Under the pieces are notes generated by a model. It was not told the origin of the DNA, did no database searches, and saw nothing but the letters and a program-made list of their open reading frames with translations. From contig QVRM01002783.1 of the NCBI GenBank assembly GCA_003439945.1, forward strand, positions 1 to 64,000: DNA of 64,000 nucleotides, read 5' to 3'. Positions 13,226-24,600 of the stretch are shown here, piece by piece (the stretch's first letter is position 1; each line of letters opens with the position of its first letter). The DNA comes from Dermanyssus gallinae (lineage: Eukaryota > Arthropoda > Arachnida > Mesostigmata > Dermanyssidae). Both the position numbers and the translations under genes were made by a program.

Positions 13226-13604
13226 CCAACAATTAAAAAATTGGAGCAACCACAAACAGGAAAGGCAACGAGTGTTACAGCGAGCTTTTCCGGAGCACAT
13301 CGTGATGGCTGATGTTTCCGCCATATTTGTAAGCGTGTTTTACATATATATATATATATATATATACATACGTATATATATATTATAGGATCTATGTCTA
13401 TCCTGTTCTTGTTATTGGTGTTAGCCAAGTTCTGGGTGCGGATATGTTTGCAGAGCAGCAATGGAATGCACGCGTGTGTCCGTCCGTATGTATGAATCTC
13501 ACACATGTCCGCATCCAGACACCTAAAATGCATGTCCAGCGTTCGAAATACTCCATTACGTTGGAGTCGTCATTTCGTTACGGCACTCCGTTGTTTGTTT
13601 TGAT

Positions 13605-13632
13605 ACCCGCTGCTGCTGCTGCTGTTGTTTTT
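13605..13632 (+). repeat. short (CTG)n
   Basis: Five or six CTG units followed by TTG/TTT. Confidence 0.75.
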
Positions 13633-13712
13633 GTGGCTGGATTGCCTTTTTACAGCTGGGTCCGCTTCTTCATTCAACATGTATGTATGTATATACACAT
13701 ACTTAACATGTA

Positions 13713-13756
<44 letters not shown>

Positions 13757-13757
13757 G
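13713..13757. repeat. (TA)n microsatellite
   Basis: TA run of about 45 bp with flanking GTATGTATGTATA. Confidence 0.9.
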
Positions 13758-13854
13758 GGTGAACTGATTTGATTTACGAGTTCAACAGGGGACCGGACCC
13801 ACGCGGCCGGACATTGGTGGTGGACTTGTTGCTTGCCACATTGCTTTTAATATT

Positions 13855-13900
13855 ACCATCATCACGATCATAATCACCACCACCACCACCATCATCATAG

Positions 13901-13937
<37 letters not shown>

Positions 13938-13948
13938 CCACAACAACC

Positions 13949-13983
<35 letters not shown>

Positions 13984-14028
13984 AATAACAACAACAACAA
14001 CAACAACACCATTACCATAACATCATCA
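13855..14028 (+). repeat. CCA/TCA then CAA compound tract
   Basis: Begins as ATC/ACC units and becomes CAA with two CCACAACC interruptions, ending in an ACCATTACC segment. The leucine-rich minus-strand frame across it is a repeat translation. Confidence 0.9.
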
Positions 14029-14199
14029 TAGTCATCTTCTGTGACGACGATGGCGTTAACGCTATCGCATACGTCGGCTGCGGCCGGAACGAATCGCTGC
14101 TGTGCATTTCTGTCTCTTCTCGAGACAAACACGTATTAAGCTGGTTACTTGCTCGCTTCGTAGTAGCCAAGCTATAGACAAAGCTGTTGTAGGGGAGCT

Positions 14200-14229
14200 A
14201 TAGTAGTAGTAGCAGTAGTAGTAGTAATT
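14200..14229 (+). repeat. (TAG)n tract preceding a SINE copy
   Basis: TAGTAGTAG with one CAG unit. The same tract type separates the SINE copies at 29.3-30.1 kb, so it may be a remnant of a preceding unit's tail. Confidence 0.8.
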
Positions 14230-14233
14230 GTCT

Positions 14234-14433
14234 TGTCGAGCTTGGTGGCGTGATGGGTGCGCGGATTCTCATGCGCCTTGCGGGCTGGTGGAGACACAAT
14301 CCCCGGGGGGGGGGGGGGGGGGGGGTACACGAATTCGATCCCTACCGTTGTACATTTGCATTCATTGGGGTCCGTCTTACGAAGCAATGCGAAAGCGGTA
14401 ACGTTCCGTGGGCGTTTATGTTGGCTGAAAGGT
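14234..14433 (+). repeat. tRNA-derived SINE, family A, copy 1
   Basis: A tRNA-like head with TGGCGTG near its start (A-box-like) and ATTCGATCCC near 14332 (B-box-like). The body GGGGTCCGTCT..GAAGCAATGCGAAA..GTTCCGTGG is shared with copies at 29.3-30.1 and 56.4 kb. A (G)21 run at 14305-14325 interrupts the head just before the B box. The 3' end runs into a GAAAGGTGAAGAA segment that recurs in the adjacent minisatellite. It has no protein-coding role. Confidence 0.8.
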
Positions 14434-14650
14434 GAAGAAGGGCGGCGGCGGTGGCGGCGGCGATGTCCACCACAGCCTCACTGACGGGGGCGCTGACGAG
14501 GTCGGCGTCGAAAGCAACGAAAGGTGAAGAAAGGTGGCAATGTCCACCACCACGACGACGGGGGCGCTGGCAAGGTCGGCGATGTCCACCACCCCGCCGA
14601 CGGGGGCGCTGGCAAGGTCGGCGATGACCACCACGACGACGACGACGGAG
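14434..14650 (+). repeat. GC-rich minisatellite (about 42-bp unit)
   Basis: Units begin GATGTCCACCAC and carry GACGGGGGCGCTGGCAAGG. Two are nearly identical (about 14543-14630), a diverged one lies at 14460-14510, and a partial one follows. The period is a multiple of three, so minus-strand frames stay open and read as a 14-residue repeat (DIADLASAPV core). That frame shows no other sign of being a gene. Confidence 0.8.
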
Positions 14651-14930
14651 ACGACGGAGACGGAGGAGGAGAAGAAGACTGAAGTCCGTCTGTTTGTCTC
14701 TCTGTGATGCTTTGCTGAAGTGCTTGCTTCTCACCGCCGCGCTCGTCGTTATATTTTTTCAAGGTACGAATAATAGCAGCTGTTTACGACGATATGACGG
14801 GAAAACCGGAGAGATCGGCTAGAATATGCGACCGCGGGTATTATCGACGACGACGCCTACGATAACAACAAGAATGAAGCTGCACCGGCAGCAACAATAA
14901 TTTCCTATTACCGCTGTTGTTACCACGACA

Positions 14931-14980
14931 TCTGCTCCCAAATATGCTGCCGAAAGGCCGCTGAGTCGGCGGCAGCATCT
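14931..14980. repeat. 9-bp inverted repeat
   Basis: ATGCTGCCG pairs with CGGCAGCAT across a loop of about 17 nt. Confidence 0.6.
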
Positions 14981-15129
14981 GACAGAGACCAGTTGGACCA
15001 GTTGGATCGTTGTGCTGGTGCCGTTCTAGTTTGTAGTCAAAGTAATGGTAAGAGATGGCAGTAGTAATAATAGTGATAGTTTCGAGTAGACTTTCCAACA
15101 ACTACAAAATTAACCCGTTAGCATCAGCC

Positions 15130-15242
15130 GTCATACAGCAACATCAGCGAGAACAACAGCAACAACAACACAAACAGCATCAGCAACGCCAATAACAGCA
15201 GCAACAACAAAGAAAGCAGCAGCAACAACAACGACAGCAACC
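15130..15242 (+). repeat. CAA/CAG imperfect tract
   Basis: CAACAGCAACAAC-type units with CATCAG variants. Confidence 0.85.
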
Positions 15243-16164
15243 TTGCAGATGAGATTCAAAGGGGCCGCGTTTGAAGCTGCGAAATTACTTACAGCTTCAA
15301 GACTACCAGCAAAACAACCTCACCGTCATTAGGCCATCGTGTACCACCAAACCGAAATTAGGTTCCTAACTACCCAGCTACGAAGTTGTTTAAATACTAT
15401 ACGTATTCGGCGGCTAACAGACGCGGTCCCATTTTTCATATGTATCACATACGACGTGTCGAAAGATAAGGCTGCAACAAACAAGGTCAATGATAGTGAC
15501 CGGTCAGCCTTGCAGGTGTGAATTAGCGAAATTTGCGTAAACATTGCTGATGCGTCGCCAGTCATATAATTACAATAGCCAAGAAAAAAACATTTGAGTC
15601 GTTAATGAGTTTCAAATAATTTAACCCTATCTATAGAGTCTCACAAACTGGGCGATATTCGAGCGCACATAACCACAAAAAAGCTTGATGCCAATTATCT
15701 GCTTGGTCATATCGTCCGTTTCGAAATAACATGTATTTGGAGGGTGAGCACACAAACAAAGGCATGCCTAATACAAAAAGGTGCTAAAGACTTGCAACCC
15801 GATGGCACAGTTGTGGTGTAACCCGTGGACGGAAAAGCGGGTGAGAACATGGCGTTGCTCGAACAGGGGGTCGATCCGTGCATTTTTCAATATTTCCGTC
15901 GTCCTATTCAACGATTCTGGCAGTAGTTCTCTCTCATCCTATGCCCAAACCCCTATAAAGCTCCCGCAGTGAAGGCGTAGGCGGGATTTGAGAGCGGTTT
16001 ACAAGAACATCGATGGTCGGGCGCATTAAACAGTATAATGACTGTTTTTACCGAAAATGTCTGTAAAGAAATATGCTGCTAGAATGTAAGGATGAGGCCG
16101 TCTGCCGTCGGAGTCATCATGCTAAGTCCACTCATTTTATAAACCAAGTCCAAGCTACTAGCCG

Positions 16165-16167
<3 letters not shown>
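15243..16167. other. plain sequence, no gene seen
   Basis: Open frames of 60-80 codons with no recognisable motif. Confidence 0.5.

Positions 16168-16195
<28 letters not shown>
16168..16195. repeat. (TA)n at the 5' edge of a retrotransposon fragment
   Basis: Pure TA run of 27 bp directly before the family-2 fragment. Confidence 0.9.
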
Positions 16196-16199
16196 GCAT

Positions 16200-16480
16200 C
16201 AATAGGGTACCCACATGAATTTCAACCGCTAGCGTTTGAGACCTTGGGCGGCAAAGGCAACCTCACCCGCAAAGTCCGGCGCAGAGCCCACAGAGCCGGC
16301 GAGCAACTGAACCTCGCAACCAGAGGCAAGAGATCTGCGGCTTCCTTGAGACAACGCCTCGACCTCGACGTCCAACGCGGGAACGCGGCGTCCGTCCGCG
16401 GCACGCTGCTGAAGTGGTCCCAACCCACTCTATACGTTCTCAGGAGACAACTGTCGCTCCATCTGTATTCTTAATAAATC
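16200..16480 (+). pseudogene. C-terminal fragment of a non-LTR retrotransposon ORF (family 2)
   Basis: The frame ending at 16474 reads FQPLAFETLGG, then about 40 residues, then LRQRLDLDVQRGNAASVRGT. I recognise the pairing of a F.PL..ETLG segment with a QRLS..IQRGNAASVLG-like segment as the C-terminus of a class of invertebrate LINE proteins; this is from memory of the family and is not a database result. The stop at 16472-16474 overlaps AATAAA at 16473-16478, as expected at a 3' end. A TA/TTTATA tract follows at once. The fragment is 5'-truncated at another TA tract. The RT domain at 61.4-62.3 kb is of the same general class. Confidence 0.6.
16473..16478 (+). terminator. AATAAA polyadenylation-type signal
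   Basis: It overlaps the stop codon of the family-2 C-terminal fragment and is followed by TA-rich sequence, consistent with an element 3' terminus. Confidence 0.5.
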
Positions 16481-16483
16481 TTG

Positions 16484-16508
16484 ATCTATATATATTTATA
16501 TTTATATA

Positions 16509-16554
<46 letters not shown>
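16484..16554. repeat. TA/TTTATA tract
   Basis: TA run with periodic TTTATA interruptions, directly behind the retrotransposon 3' end. It may be the element's tail. Confidence 0.85.
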
Positions 16555-16891
16555 CGTTCTATGTCCTCATATATGTTACTCATATTCTGCATTGCATTGA
16601 GTAGGTGGTCCTTCGTTTTTGGTCCAATTTCCGTATTGTACCCTTGTCAACGGGTACCACTAAACGCTATGTGATACTGTTCGGAAGGGCCTCAGAATGA
16701 AGCTTCGAGGTGCCATAACTCGGAAAATGCTCCGACTCATAAGTAATCTCCGACCAGGTGCACGGGCTGTTGGAATCGAATCCGCTGATAAAAGGCTGCT
16801 GTCTTTATGAAACGTGTACGTAGAGAATGACAATTTTGAAATTCCACCTGCGACGCGAACTAGCGGCATTCGCTCAGACGTTGGACACGTC

Positions 16892-17002
<111 letters not shown>

Positions 17003-17214
17003 GTATATATGCACGTGTACATAGCAGCCTTGTACTTGTCGAGCAAGAAGCACAAAGCACAAAAATGTTTGTCTGCCCGGTACATGCATAGTAGTTGACT
17101 AATTTCTGCTGTTGTTGTTGCTATTGTTGCTGGTGATGGTAGTGTGTTTTGGTGCCTGTCGGATCATCGGGTCGGACCCCTCGCAGGCGGACCTGCCCAA
17201 GCGACAGCCATGAC

Positions 17215-17275
17215 TTGGCGGTGATGGTGACGGTGATGGCGATGGTGTTGATGTTGATGGTGAGATGGGCATCGG
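17215..17275 (+). repeat. GGTGAT/GATGGT hexanucleotide-like tract
   Basis: Imperfect GGTGATGGTGACGGTGATGG pattern. Confidence 0.7.
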
Positions 17276-17425
17276 CATCGACTTCGCGATGGCCGATCGG
17301 TCGTCTCCTCCACAACCCGCCGCTGTCGTCATTGGCTGCGGTGATCATCCAATCAGTCGATCAATCAAACCAGCTTCGTAATTTGAGCTGAAAACTAAAC
17401 ACTACACATATGTGCATCACACGTG

Positions 17426-17427
<2 letters not shown>

Positions 17428-17486
<59 letters not shown>
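17428..17486. repeat. (TA)n microsatellite
   Basis: TA run with one TACATA break. A further short TA run with a T8 and AAATATA lies at 17668-17720. Confidence 0.9.
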
Positions 17487-17677
17487 GCGTGTGTGCGCAT
17501 ATATCAAATATGTATATATAGAGTACATACATGCACGCGAGAGAAACAGGCAGATACGATGCCGGTAAATCGTCTAGTCGTTGAACGAGGTAGACTGTAT
17601 TTTAGAGTAAGTGATTGAGAGAGAGAGTGAGAAAGAGATGGGATGAAACAGGAGGCGACGAGATGTGCATATATGTA

Positions 17678-17708
<31 letters not shown>

Positions 17709-17824
17709 ATATATATATTATTGAGGGAAAGAGGACGAAAAAATACGACACAGTAAAGACGCGAAGTTCGGGATTCTTTTACGCATTTCGTTGCTATTCG
17801 CCGTCGTCTCGAGAGTTCAACGGT

Positions 17825-18155
17825 TTGCCTTTAGTTTTGCTGCTGCTGTTGTTGCTGCAGTGGTTAGTTAGTTAGGGAAGTTGCTGTTACACGAGATGGA
17901 TTATCATGATGATATTGCAAACGCTGCTGCTAGCGTTGATATTGTTGTTGTCTTAATATTGCTGTCGTTGCTGCTATTGCTGCTGTTGTTGTTGTTGCTG
18001 TTGTGGTAGTTGTTGTTGTCGTTGTTGCTATTGTTGTTGCTGCTGTTGTTGCCATTGATGTTGCTGCTGTTGCTGTTATTGTTGTTGCTGCAATTGTTGC
18101 TGTCGTTGTCGCTACCACCACCACCACCAACAACAACAACAGCAACACCGCCAGC
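17825..18155 (+). repeat. TTG/CTG tract switching to CCA/CAA/CAG
   Basis: About 280 bp of TTG/CTG/GTC units on + change near 18113 into ACCACCACC, then CAACAACAACAACAGC and GCAGCAGC. The two halves are partly complementary, so a fold-back is possible. Frames over it are artefacts. Confidence 0.85.
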
Positions 18156-18639
18156 AGCAGCAGCGGTGGCGGCGGTACTTCCTTTAAGAGGACTACCTGT
18201 TGGCTAAAAAAAGGAAAAGCCCATCGACAAATAAAGTAAGTGAGTGACTGAGAGTGAATCAGGCAGCAGAGAGAAAGATTGAAATTAATAGGCAGAACGA
18301 CAGAGAGGGAGAGACAGAGAGAGACACGGACTAAGATGGATCAAGTTACTCCGAAATACCGGCTATATGAAGTCCCTCCTCCTCCCTCCCGGTCGTTCGT
18401 GTAGCGGGCCGGCAGGCAGATTTGATAGAAGAGCATCGTGGGCAGAAACGACATCGACATCGAAGTTTCGATCAATTGAGACATCTCGGCTAGAAGAGGG
18501 ACCTGAAGAACAACTGAAGACGTCGTTGTCGTTGTCGTGGTTGACTGCCGCCCCTGCCGCTGCTGCCATTGCTGGGGCGAACCACATCGTCAGCAGCACG
18601 TCCAGCGTCGTCCTGGTCAAGGTGCAGCAGCCGCAGCAG

Positions 18640-18655
18640 CAGCAGCAACAATACG
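18640..18655 (+). repeat. (CAG)n short tract
   Basis: CAGCAGCAGCAGCAA within a GC-richer segment of about 300 bp (18360-18700) with no recognised gene. Confidence 0.6.
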
Positions 18656-18761
18656 GTCCACAAGAGCTTAGGAATCGATCTATCCGTGAACGCGTGTCTG
18701 GCGGTCTGTCTGTCTATCTGACACGGCGTCTCACTGCACCCCAATCAATATAGGCGGCGAC

Positions 18762-19252
18762 GACGACGACGACAACAACAACAACAACGGCGGTGGCCAC
18801 AACATAGGCAAACTCGTCACGTTCCGATGCATTTTCCGTGCCACAGACAGGACAAAGCAACAACAACAACAACAAAATTAATATTTATATCAACAGCAAC
18901 AGCATCAACAACAACTTACATTGACAACAATCAGCTCCATAACAACATATCAGTGTATGATCAACAACACGTTCCTGCAACCTACATTGACAACAATCAG
19001 CTTCGTAGCAATACGTTTAGGATCCATATTGGCAGCAACAGCAACAGAAGGTGTTATTCCTGCATTAAGTACAACAACAACAACAACAGCAGCCCGAATA
19101 ACTATATTAGCGGCAAGCTTAACGTCTATATCAACGTCAACAACATCAACAACAAACTCGTAATCTACGTCAACAACAAGAGCAACAACAGCAACAGCAA
19201 TAACAACGACAACAACAGCAGCAGCAGCAGCAGCAACAACAACAACAAGAGC
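18762..19252 (+). repeat. degenerate CAA/CAG/CGA region
   Basis: CAA-type tracts at 18768-18790, 18856-18920, 19070-19100 and 19140-19252. The block TACATTGACAACAATCAGCT is repeated exactly 66 bp apart (18917 and 18983). An Asn-rich 228-codon frame spans 18827-19513, and its last 80 codons are non-repeat but unrecognised. Confidence 0.75.
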
Positions 19253-19542
19253 ATCCTGAACGACTACATAAACGACAAAAGCCAAAACTTGTCGGGTAGC
19301 CCCACAGTGGGCGGCGTCGGTGGCGGTGATGGGTGGACGCCTTCAGTTAATCGCACATTCCGAACGACTAGGCTACGGTCTCTAATTCTGAGGTTTGTGT
19401 ATGTTCAGTCCCTCTTCTTCGCCGCTGCCGAAGAAAAAGACGGTGCTGCTCGATCGACATATCTGTGCACAGCTCGTCTACTCGAGACCCATGCTAAAAT
19501 AGCAAAGGACTGACAGATCTAGTGGTGGTAGCCATAGAGAAC

Positions 19543-19576
<34 letters not shown>
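19543..19576. repeat. (TA)n microsatellite
   Basis: TA run of about 34 bp. A (CA)n-type segment follows at 19625-19655. Confidence 0.9.
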
Positions 19577-19578
<2 letters not shown>

Positions 19579-19854
19579 GGGGTAAGAGTGGGATGAACGC
19601 ACGGAGAACAAGATGATTATCGACACAGACACACACAAACACACACACACACACTCTCAAACACTGAAATTAATTACATGCAAATTAGATGTTTGATGCT
19701 TGATGTAGCGTTGTCATGTGGTGTCAGTCTACTGCAGTTGATGCGGAACCCTTAATCGACAGTGATAGATTCATATATGTGGAGCGCAAAGTTCGACAGT
19801 GAACTACCCATTCCAACTACGTGAAACGAGGCGGTTGTCTTATCGTTATTATTG

Positions 19855-20000
19855 ATGTGGTTGTTGATGTTGTTGCTTTTGTCGTGATTGTTGTTGTTGT
19901 TATTGTTGTCGTTGTTGTTGTTGGTCTTGTTGTCGTTGTTGTTGTTGTTGTTGGTCTTGTTGTTGTTGATGTTGTCGATGTTGTTGCTGTTGTCGTTCAT
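19855..20000 (+). repeat. TTG/GTT trinucleotide tract
   Basis: TTG with TCG variants. The block GTTGTTGTTGGTCTTGTTGT occurs twice. Confidence 0.85.
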
Positions 20001-20009
20001 GGTAGCCAC

Positions 20010-20670
20010 GATTGAAACACACAGATACTCAGAGCGTAAGAGAATGGATGGATAATATACGTAACAATAACGTCGCCATAATAGCAAAAGCAGATAGTAC
20101 CATCGACAACGCGTACAGTAGGAAAGAAGGTAAGACAGTAAGAAGAAAATAACACAAACTAAGTCGTTGCAGTAAACTCTTCAACAATTAATATTGTTCA
20201 GAAAAGCTGGCTACCGCATTACTCTGAAACCCGGTGAACTGCAGAGGCACGACAACCAGGCGTCGACTCGGTGACCATATGAGCCGGGACTGGGACCATA
20301 ACCGGCCACTGGCGTGGGACGTCACTGTCTCGGGACGTCCCTGTCTCCGACACGTTCGCCCCCGGCTATCGCGCACTAGCCAGCGCGGGCGGTGGATACA
20401 TTATTCGCTAACGGGAGATGCACAAACGGCGGCGCCCATATTCGCATCCTCTTAAAGACCACGTTGTAATGGTGTCCTTCGATATCGAGCTATCTGGCAT
20501 TTGGAGAGCAAGATGTGCTATTGGAACTGCAGAGAGGTAACACCAAGATCAGTTTGACTGAACACACTAACACACCACCAATAATAATGTCAAAACAATA
20601 TTGTAATATATGTATATATTAGTAATTGTATGACTTGTAGATATTATTAATAACATATACTTATAATATT
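20010..20670. other. plain sequence
   Basis: GC-richer near 20240-20420, where GGGACGTC.CTGTCTC is repeated in tandem. No gene recognised. Confidence 0.5.
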
Positions 20671-20852
20671 TTTGTTTATGGAACCGTCTTCTCCAAACGG
20701 CAAATTGAAATTTAAATTCAGTAATTCTTCATTGAGCTTGAAATTTCCATAATTACACAAATTCAAACAATTGTTTAAAGTGGTGTAATTATAGACATTT
20801 GGAAATAACCAATCAGGGCATTTTGCAGAAAAGGTTATCGCCCGTGTCTGCC
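20671..20852 (+). repeat. dispersed repeat R1, copy 1
   Basis: Shares an ordered set of blocks with 39407-39505 (-), 40661-40810 (-) and 50228-50372 (+): ACCGTCTTCTCC then ACGGCAAATT, TTCTTCATTGAGCTTGAA, CAAATTCAAACAATT, CATTTTGC.GAAAAGG and TATCGCCCGTG. This copy has about 30 extra bp before the CATTTTGC block. Its left edge is AT-rich, but it is the only copy without a (TA)n at both sides. No coding capacity. A SINE, a MITE or a LINE 3' tail are all possible. Confidence 0.8.
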
Positions 20853-20973
20853 CGCTCTTGTGAGTGTGTCAACATCCTTCATATTACATAACGGGGTTTA
20901 GTAGAATTTTTCATTTATGTTTTAATAGTTCTGAAAGACTTATCCAAATACACATGTTTTAATAAATCCGGCG

Positions 20974-20992
20974 ATATATATATATATATATG
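20974..20992. repeat. short (TA)n
   Basis: Nineteen-base TA run. Confidence 0.85.
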
Positions 20993-20994
20993 AA

Positions 20995-21800
20995 AAACAA
21001 AAACAACATCAATAGAAAAATGAAACGATGAACACAGAAATGATGGAAGTACTCTAAATTAATACCATTACGAAGCAATTATTGTGAAAGGAAGAAATCA
21101 AAACACTCACAGTAAGCGGTACGGTAACAGCAATTATGGTTCGATTGGACCGGCAATTCTCATCGTCCTTCGTCGAACGCACAGAAGTCAGGATAGCCTC
21201 ATACGATACCGTGTTGAAAACCCCAAAAAAAAAACAACTACTAAACACAATGTATCATCTCGATTGATTGCTTTGCGCAGAGTAGGCGATTAGATGATGG
21301 TCGTCCTCCTGTCGGGTAGCGCGCGTCCTGTATTTGCTGTAATGACGTTTTTCGGTCTTTGATATATCACTTGGCCCTGATAAATTTTCGACACATATTA
21401 GAAGAGACATCAGACATCAGACATATACACACACACACAACTGTGTAGTTGTCAACCAACCACCAGGCAAAGTGGAATGCAGTAGCTACAAAACCTCATT
21501 TTTATCGGCGCTGACCTGGATACCCCCTAAGCATTTCTTCTCATCGTTTGTTTCGCCGTTCGCCGACGGGGTGCACGTTGATTACGGCACAATCAAAAAC
21601 GCATGCCATGCCCCACCACATTGATGACTACGACGCAGCGTCGGTTCATGATCACAGCCAGTAAGTGGCATACTTGATGTGTGATAGAGCTCTGCACAGT
21701 CAAGCAGGTAGTTGGGCACAAAGATAGGTAGATGTCTAAGTGCGAATAACAGGAGAAGATCTTATTCCGTATAGATTCCGCTCAAAAGCGAACGTAGAAA
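20995..21800. other. plain sequence, no gene seen
   Basis: Nothing recognised. A minus-strand reading near 21500 faintly resembles the post-catalytic RT segment but is too short to call. Confidence 0.5.
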
Positions 21801-21807
21801 TGTTAAA

Positions 21808-21853
21808 GTGCAGTACGGAGCACGTGCCGACGGCTACGTGCTCCGTACTGCAC
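21808..21853. repeat. perfect 18-bp hairpin
   Basis: GTGCAGTACGGAGCACGT (21808-21825) is the exact reverse complement of 21836-21853, with loop GCCGACGGCT. It is the longest perfect short-loop stem in the window outside simple repeats. No related copy was seen elsewhere in the window. Confidence 0.95.
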
Positions 21854-22372
21854 GTATAACGACGTGCTACGATCGGATTTGATACGAGTAAATGCGACAC
21901 ACGGCTTAGAAACCTAACAACAAAATGCCTGCAGACACGGGGCGCCGATGAAGCGATTGCATAATGCATTTAGAATACGAAGCTCGATTATCGGAATGTT
22001 GAATGGTTAAGGTTGATGTCGCATTTTATGCCAGTGGCATCTATGCAATCTGCATTTTCAATTACATAAATAGGTTAGACAATGTTGGACAACATGCTAT
22101 ATATATATATATGTTTGCCCAGCGGATGATCAAATGTGCCCTTAGTAACCCGAATCGCTATAAGATAATTAACAAGACTGCTCTTCTTGAAACAAAAACC
22201 CTGAAAATAAGTGCCTTTATGTGATGTTATGTATATGTCGTTAACGCCACGGAATTTGCGATTCTAAGTCGTGAATTCGAGCTCCACGTGGTACATATTG
22301 GGCAGATGCCAGGTAACCGGGAGAATCTCAATACAGTATACGTGTACATGCATGAATAGGTGTCCATAAATG

Positions 22373-22374
<2 letters not shown>

Positions 22375-22444
<70 letters not shown>
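22375..22444. repeat. (TA)n microsatellite
   Basis: Pure TA run of about 68 bp. Confidence 0.95.
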
Positions 22445-22448
<4 letters not shown>

Positions 22449-23455
22449 CTTACAAGTATGTGACGACAGTAAATAGATCGAATTGATCGTTACAGAGTCA
22501 CCGAAAAGGCAACTAAATTGAACAAAATTGCCCATCAGTGTATGTCAACCTATTCTAGTTTGATTACAGCTCTGAAGAACTACAATTAATGTCGACGCGC
22601 ACACGGAACTAGACGAAAATGTCGGATAGATTGAACTGTTTGTCGGGTTAGTTCGATTTGGTTTACTCCTCCTCCTCTTCCTCCTTTGCTGCTTCGACTT
22701 GAAACGGCAGCATCACATCATCAAGAACAACGCAGCCGCCGGAACGCGGTGGTTGCGAGCATCATTTGGTTGCGAGCGGTTTCGAACAACAATGGGCATA
22801 CATCATGGCTTCGTTCTCTGTGCGTCCATCGTACCTCATCGTCTAATACGGCCGACTTCGATTACCACAATACGACTATTTCTATAAGCGTTCGGCGACG
22901 TCGGGGTCGTGGGAAAGGTGGGCGGGCGGGAAAGGTTGCGATCTGCGCGACTCGTCGTAATACGTCGAAGCCTCGACGTATTTAGCTTCGTTCTAACGAC
23001 GAGCGACGAATTTGTTTGAAATTAAAATCGATTAACAGCATAACGCGCTGCAGCAACAGTGCTGCAACGACACGCTACGTAAATCAGTAGCGGTTTTTGC
23101 AGATTTCGGCGGCAGCGGATTTGCGAACGCGTCGAGCAGTAGCACAGGAGACCAATGCGGCAAGACACCTTTCGGGTGTCGGCTGGACCCTGGCTGAGAA
23201 GTCTTGTTGCTGGTCGCGGCAACTCGGCAGGCTAGTCAGCCGGCCAACTGGGAGACCGATCCAATCAACCAGTTTGAACCAATCTTTCGTGCCAATGTTT
23301 AGCGTAACGAGCGATTAGTTTATTCCGGCTGCTAATTGAAATCGTAGATTTTAATACCACCGCCACACACATGGCAAAGCCTGGCCGTTGTAGCAAAAAC
23401 AACAACAGCGACGCAGCGGTTTTTGTAATTAGGTGACAAATGGCAAAGCATGCAC
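22445..23455. other. plain sequence, no gene seen
   Basis: Open frames up to 99 codons (22686-22985), moderately GC-rich, with no motif recognised. Confidence 0.5.
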
Positions 23456-23461
23456 ATCGGA

Positions 23462-23632
23462 ATTAACAACAACAACAACCACAACAACAACAACTGCACT
23501 AATAATAGCAACAACAACTGCAATAATAATAGCAACAACAACAACAACTGCAATAATAATAACAACAACAACAACAACTGCAATAATAATAATAACAACA
23601 ACAACAACTGCAATAATAACAACAACAACGAG
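23462..23632 (+). repeat. CAA/TAA higher-order tract
   Basis: CAACAACAACTG alternates with CAATAATAATAG or a similar block, giving four to five related units of roughly 30-36 bp. Confidence 0.9.
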
Positions 23633-23639
23633 AGCTATC

Positions 23640-24600
23640 GGTATTACTTCTATTATGGTTGCTTTTGCCAATATTCCCAACAATACCCTCATTTCCACTG
23701 TTACACCAAACACACAGTTCCTACTGGAGAAATCAGCCACGATGATTACTAAAGCTGTTTTCCCCGCCTCCCATGTAGGATTTCCATTGCGTCCCGTCTT
23801 AATGGAGGGGAGACGTTACTGGTTTTAGCGGGTTCAAGTATTGCAGACTACTGATTACCAGCCACGTATTAACTGCTGTAGCTAGTGTTTTCCAGAAGGC
23901 AGAAACCCCTGGCGTTACTTTTTCGTTAACCGCTAACATTTCTTTTGTATCTGTTAACATAAAGTTCTAGGAAAATCCGACATCGGACGTGTGGAAGACA
24001 ACTTACGGTAATCATATCACAAATCGAATACACATCGATTTAGTTCCACCTTCAGCGTATCATCATAACATGCGCATTTACCTAAAAGTTTCTATACATT
24101 TGGAAAAAATAAAATTACCATAATGGCAAAAGTTTAGAATTGAACACGAACATAAAAACAAAATAAGGACCGTGATGTTTGTTTTTGCTTATTCAATACG
24201 ACTAGTTGTTTTCTGCTGGCCAATATTAGATGTTTTCTATACATATTATCACGCCGGTAGGTGTGCAGTTTCTCTATCGAGCAACTTGACCTCTCGCAAC
24301 CGCAATATGTAAAATGTCGCTCCTAAATCAGTCGTTTGCGCCCCTCCCCCATTCCATGGGAAACAAATTGCTTAATCAATCTCTTTCACGCTTTTGCCAA
24401 TCACTTGGACTAAATCTACAGCTTCCTCAATCTGAGTGTTGATATGATCTTAACGATAGGACCATACTATGCGTGGTTATCTACAGAATGGCGGAGGCAC
24501 TAATCGCACAAGATTTGCACATGCAGGTGCGATTTGGTTCCTGAAAACTCGATTTATGTTATATTTTCTTCGCAAGTTTTGATAAACTGTATATATAAGA
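23640..24600. other. plain sequence, no gene seen
   Basis: AT-rich. No feature recognised on either strand. Confidence 0.5.

Noticed and set aside
18827..19513. 228-codon Asn/Ser-rich + strand frame
   Set aside because: The Asn/Ser runs come from CAA/CAG repeats, and the remaining 80 codons match nothing recognised.
21470..21540. minus-strand RT-like phrase (VSADKNEVL)
   Set aside because: Too short and isolated, with no other RT motif in frame or nearby.
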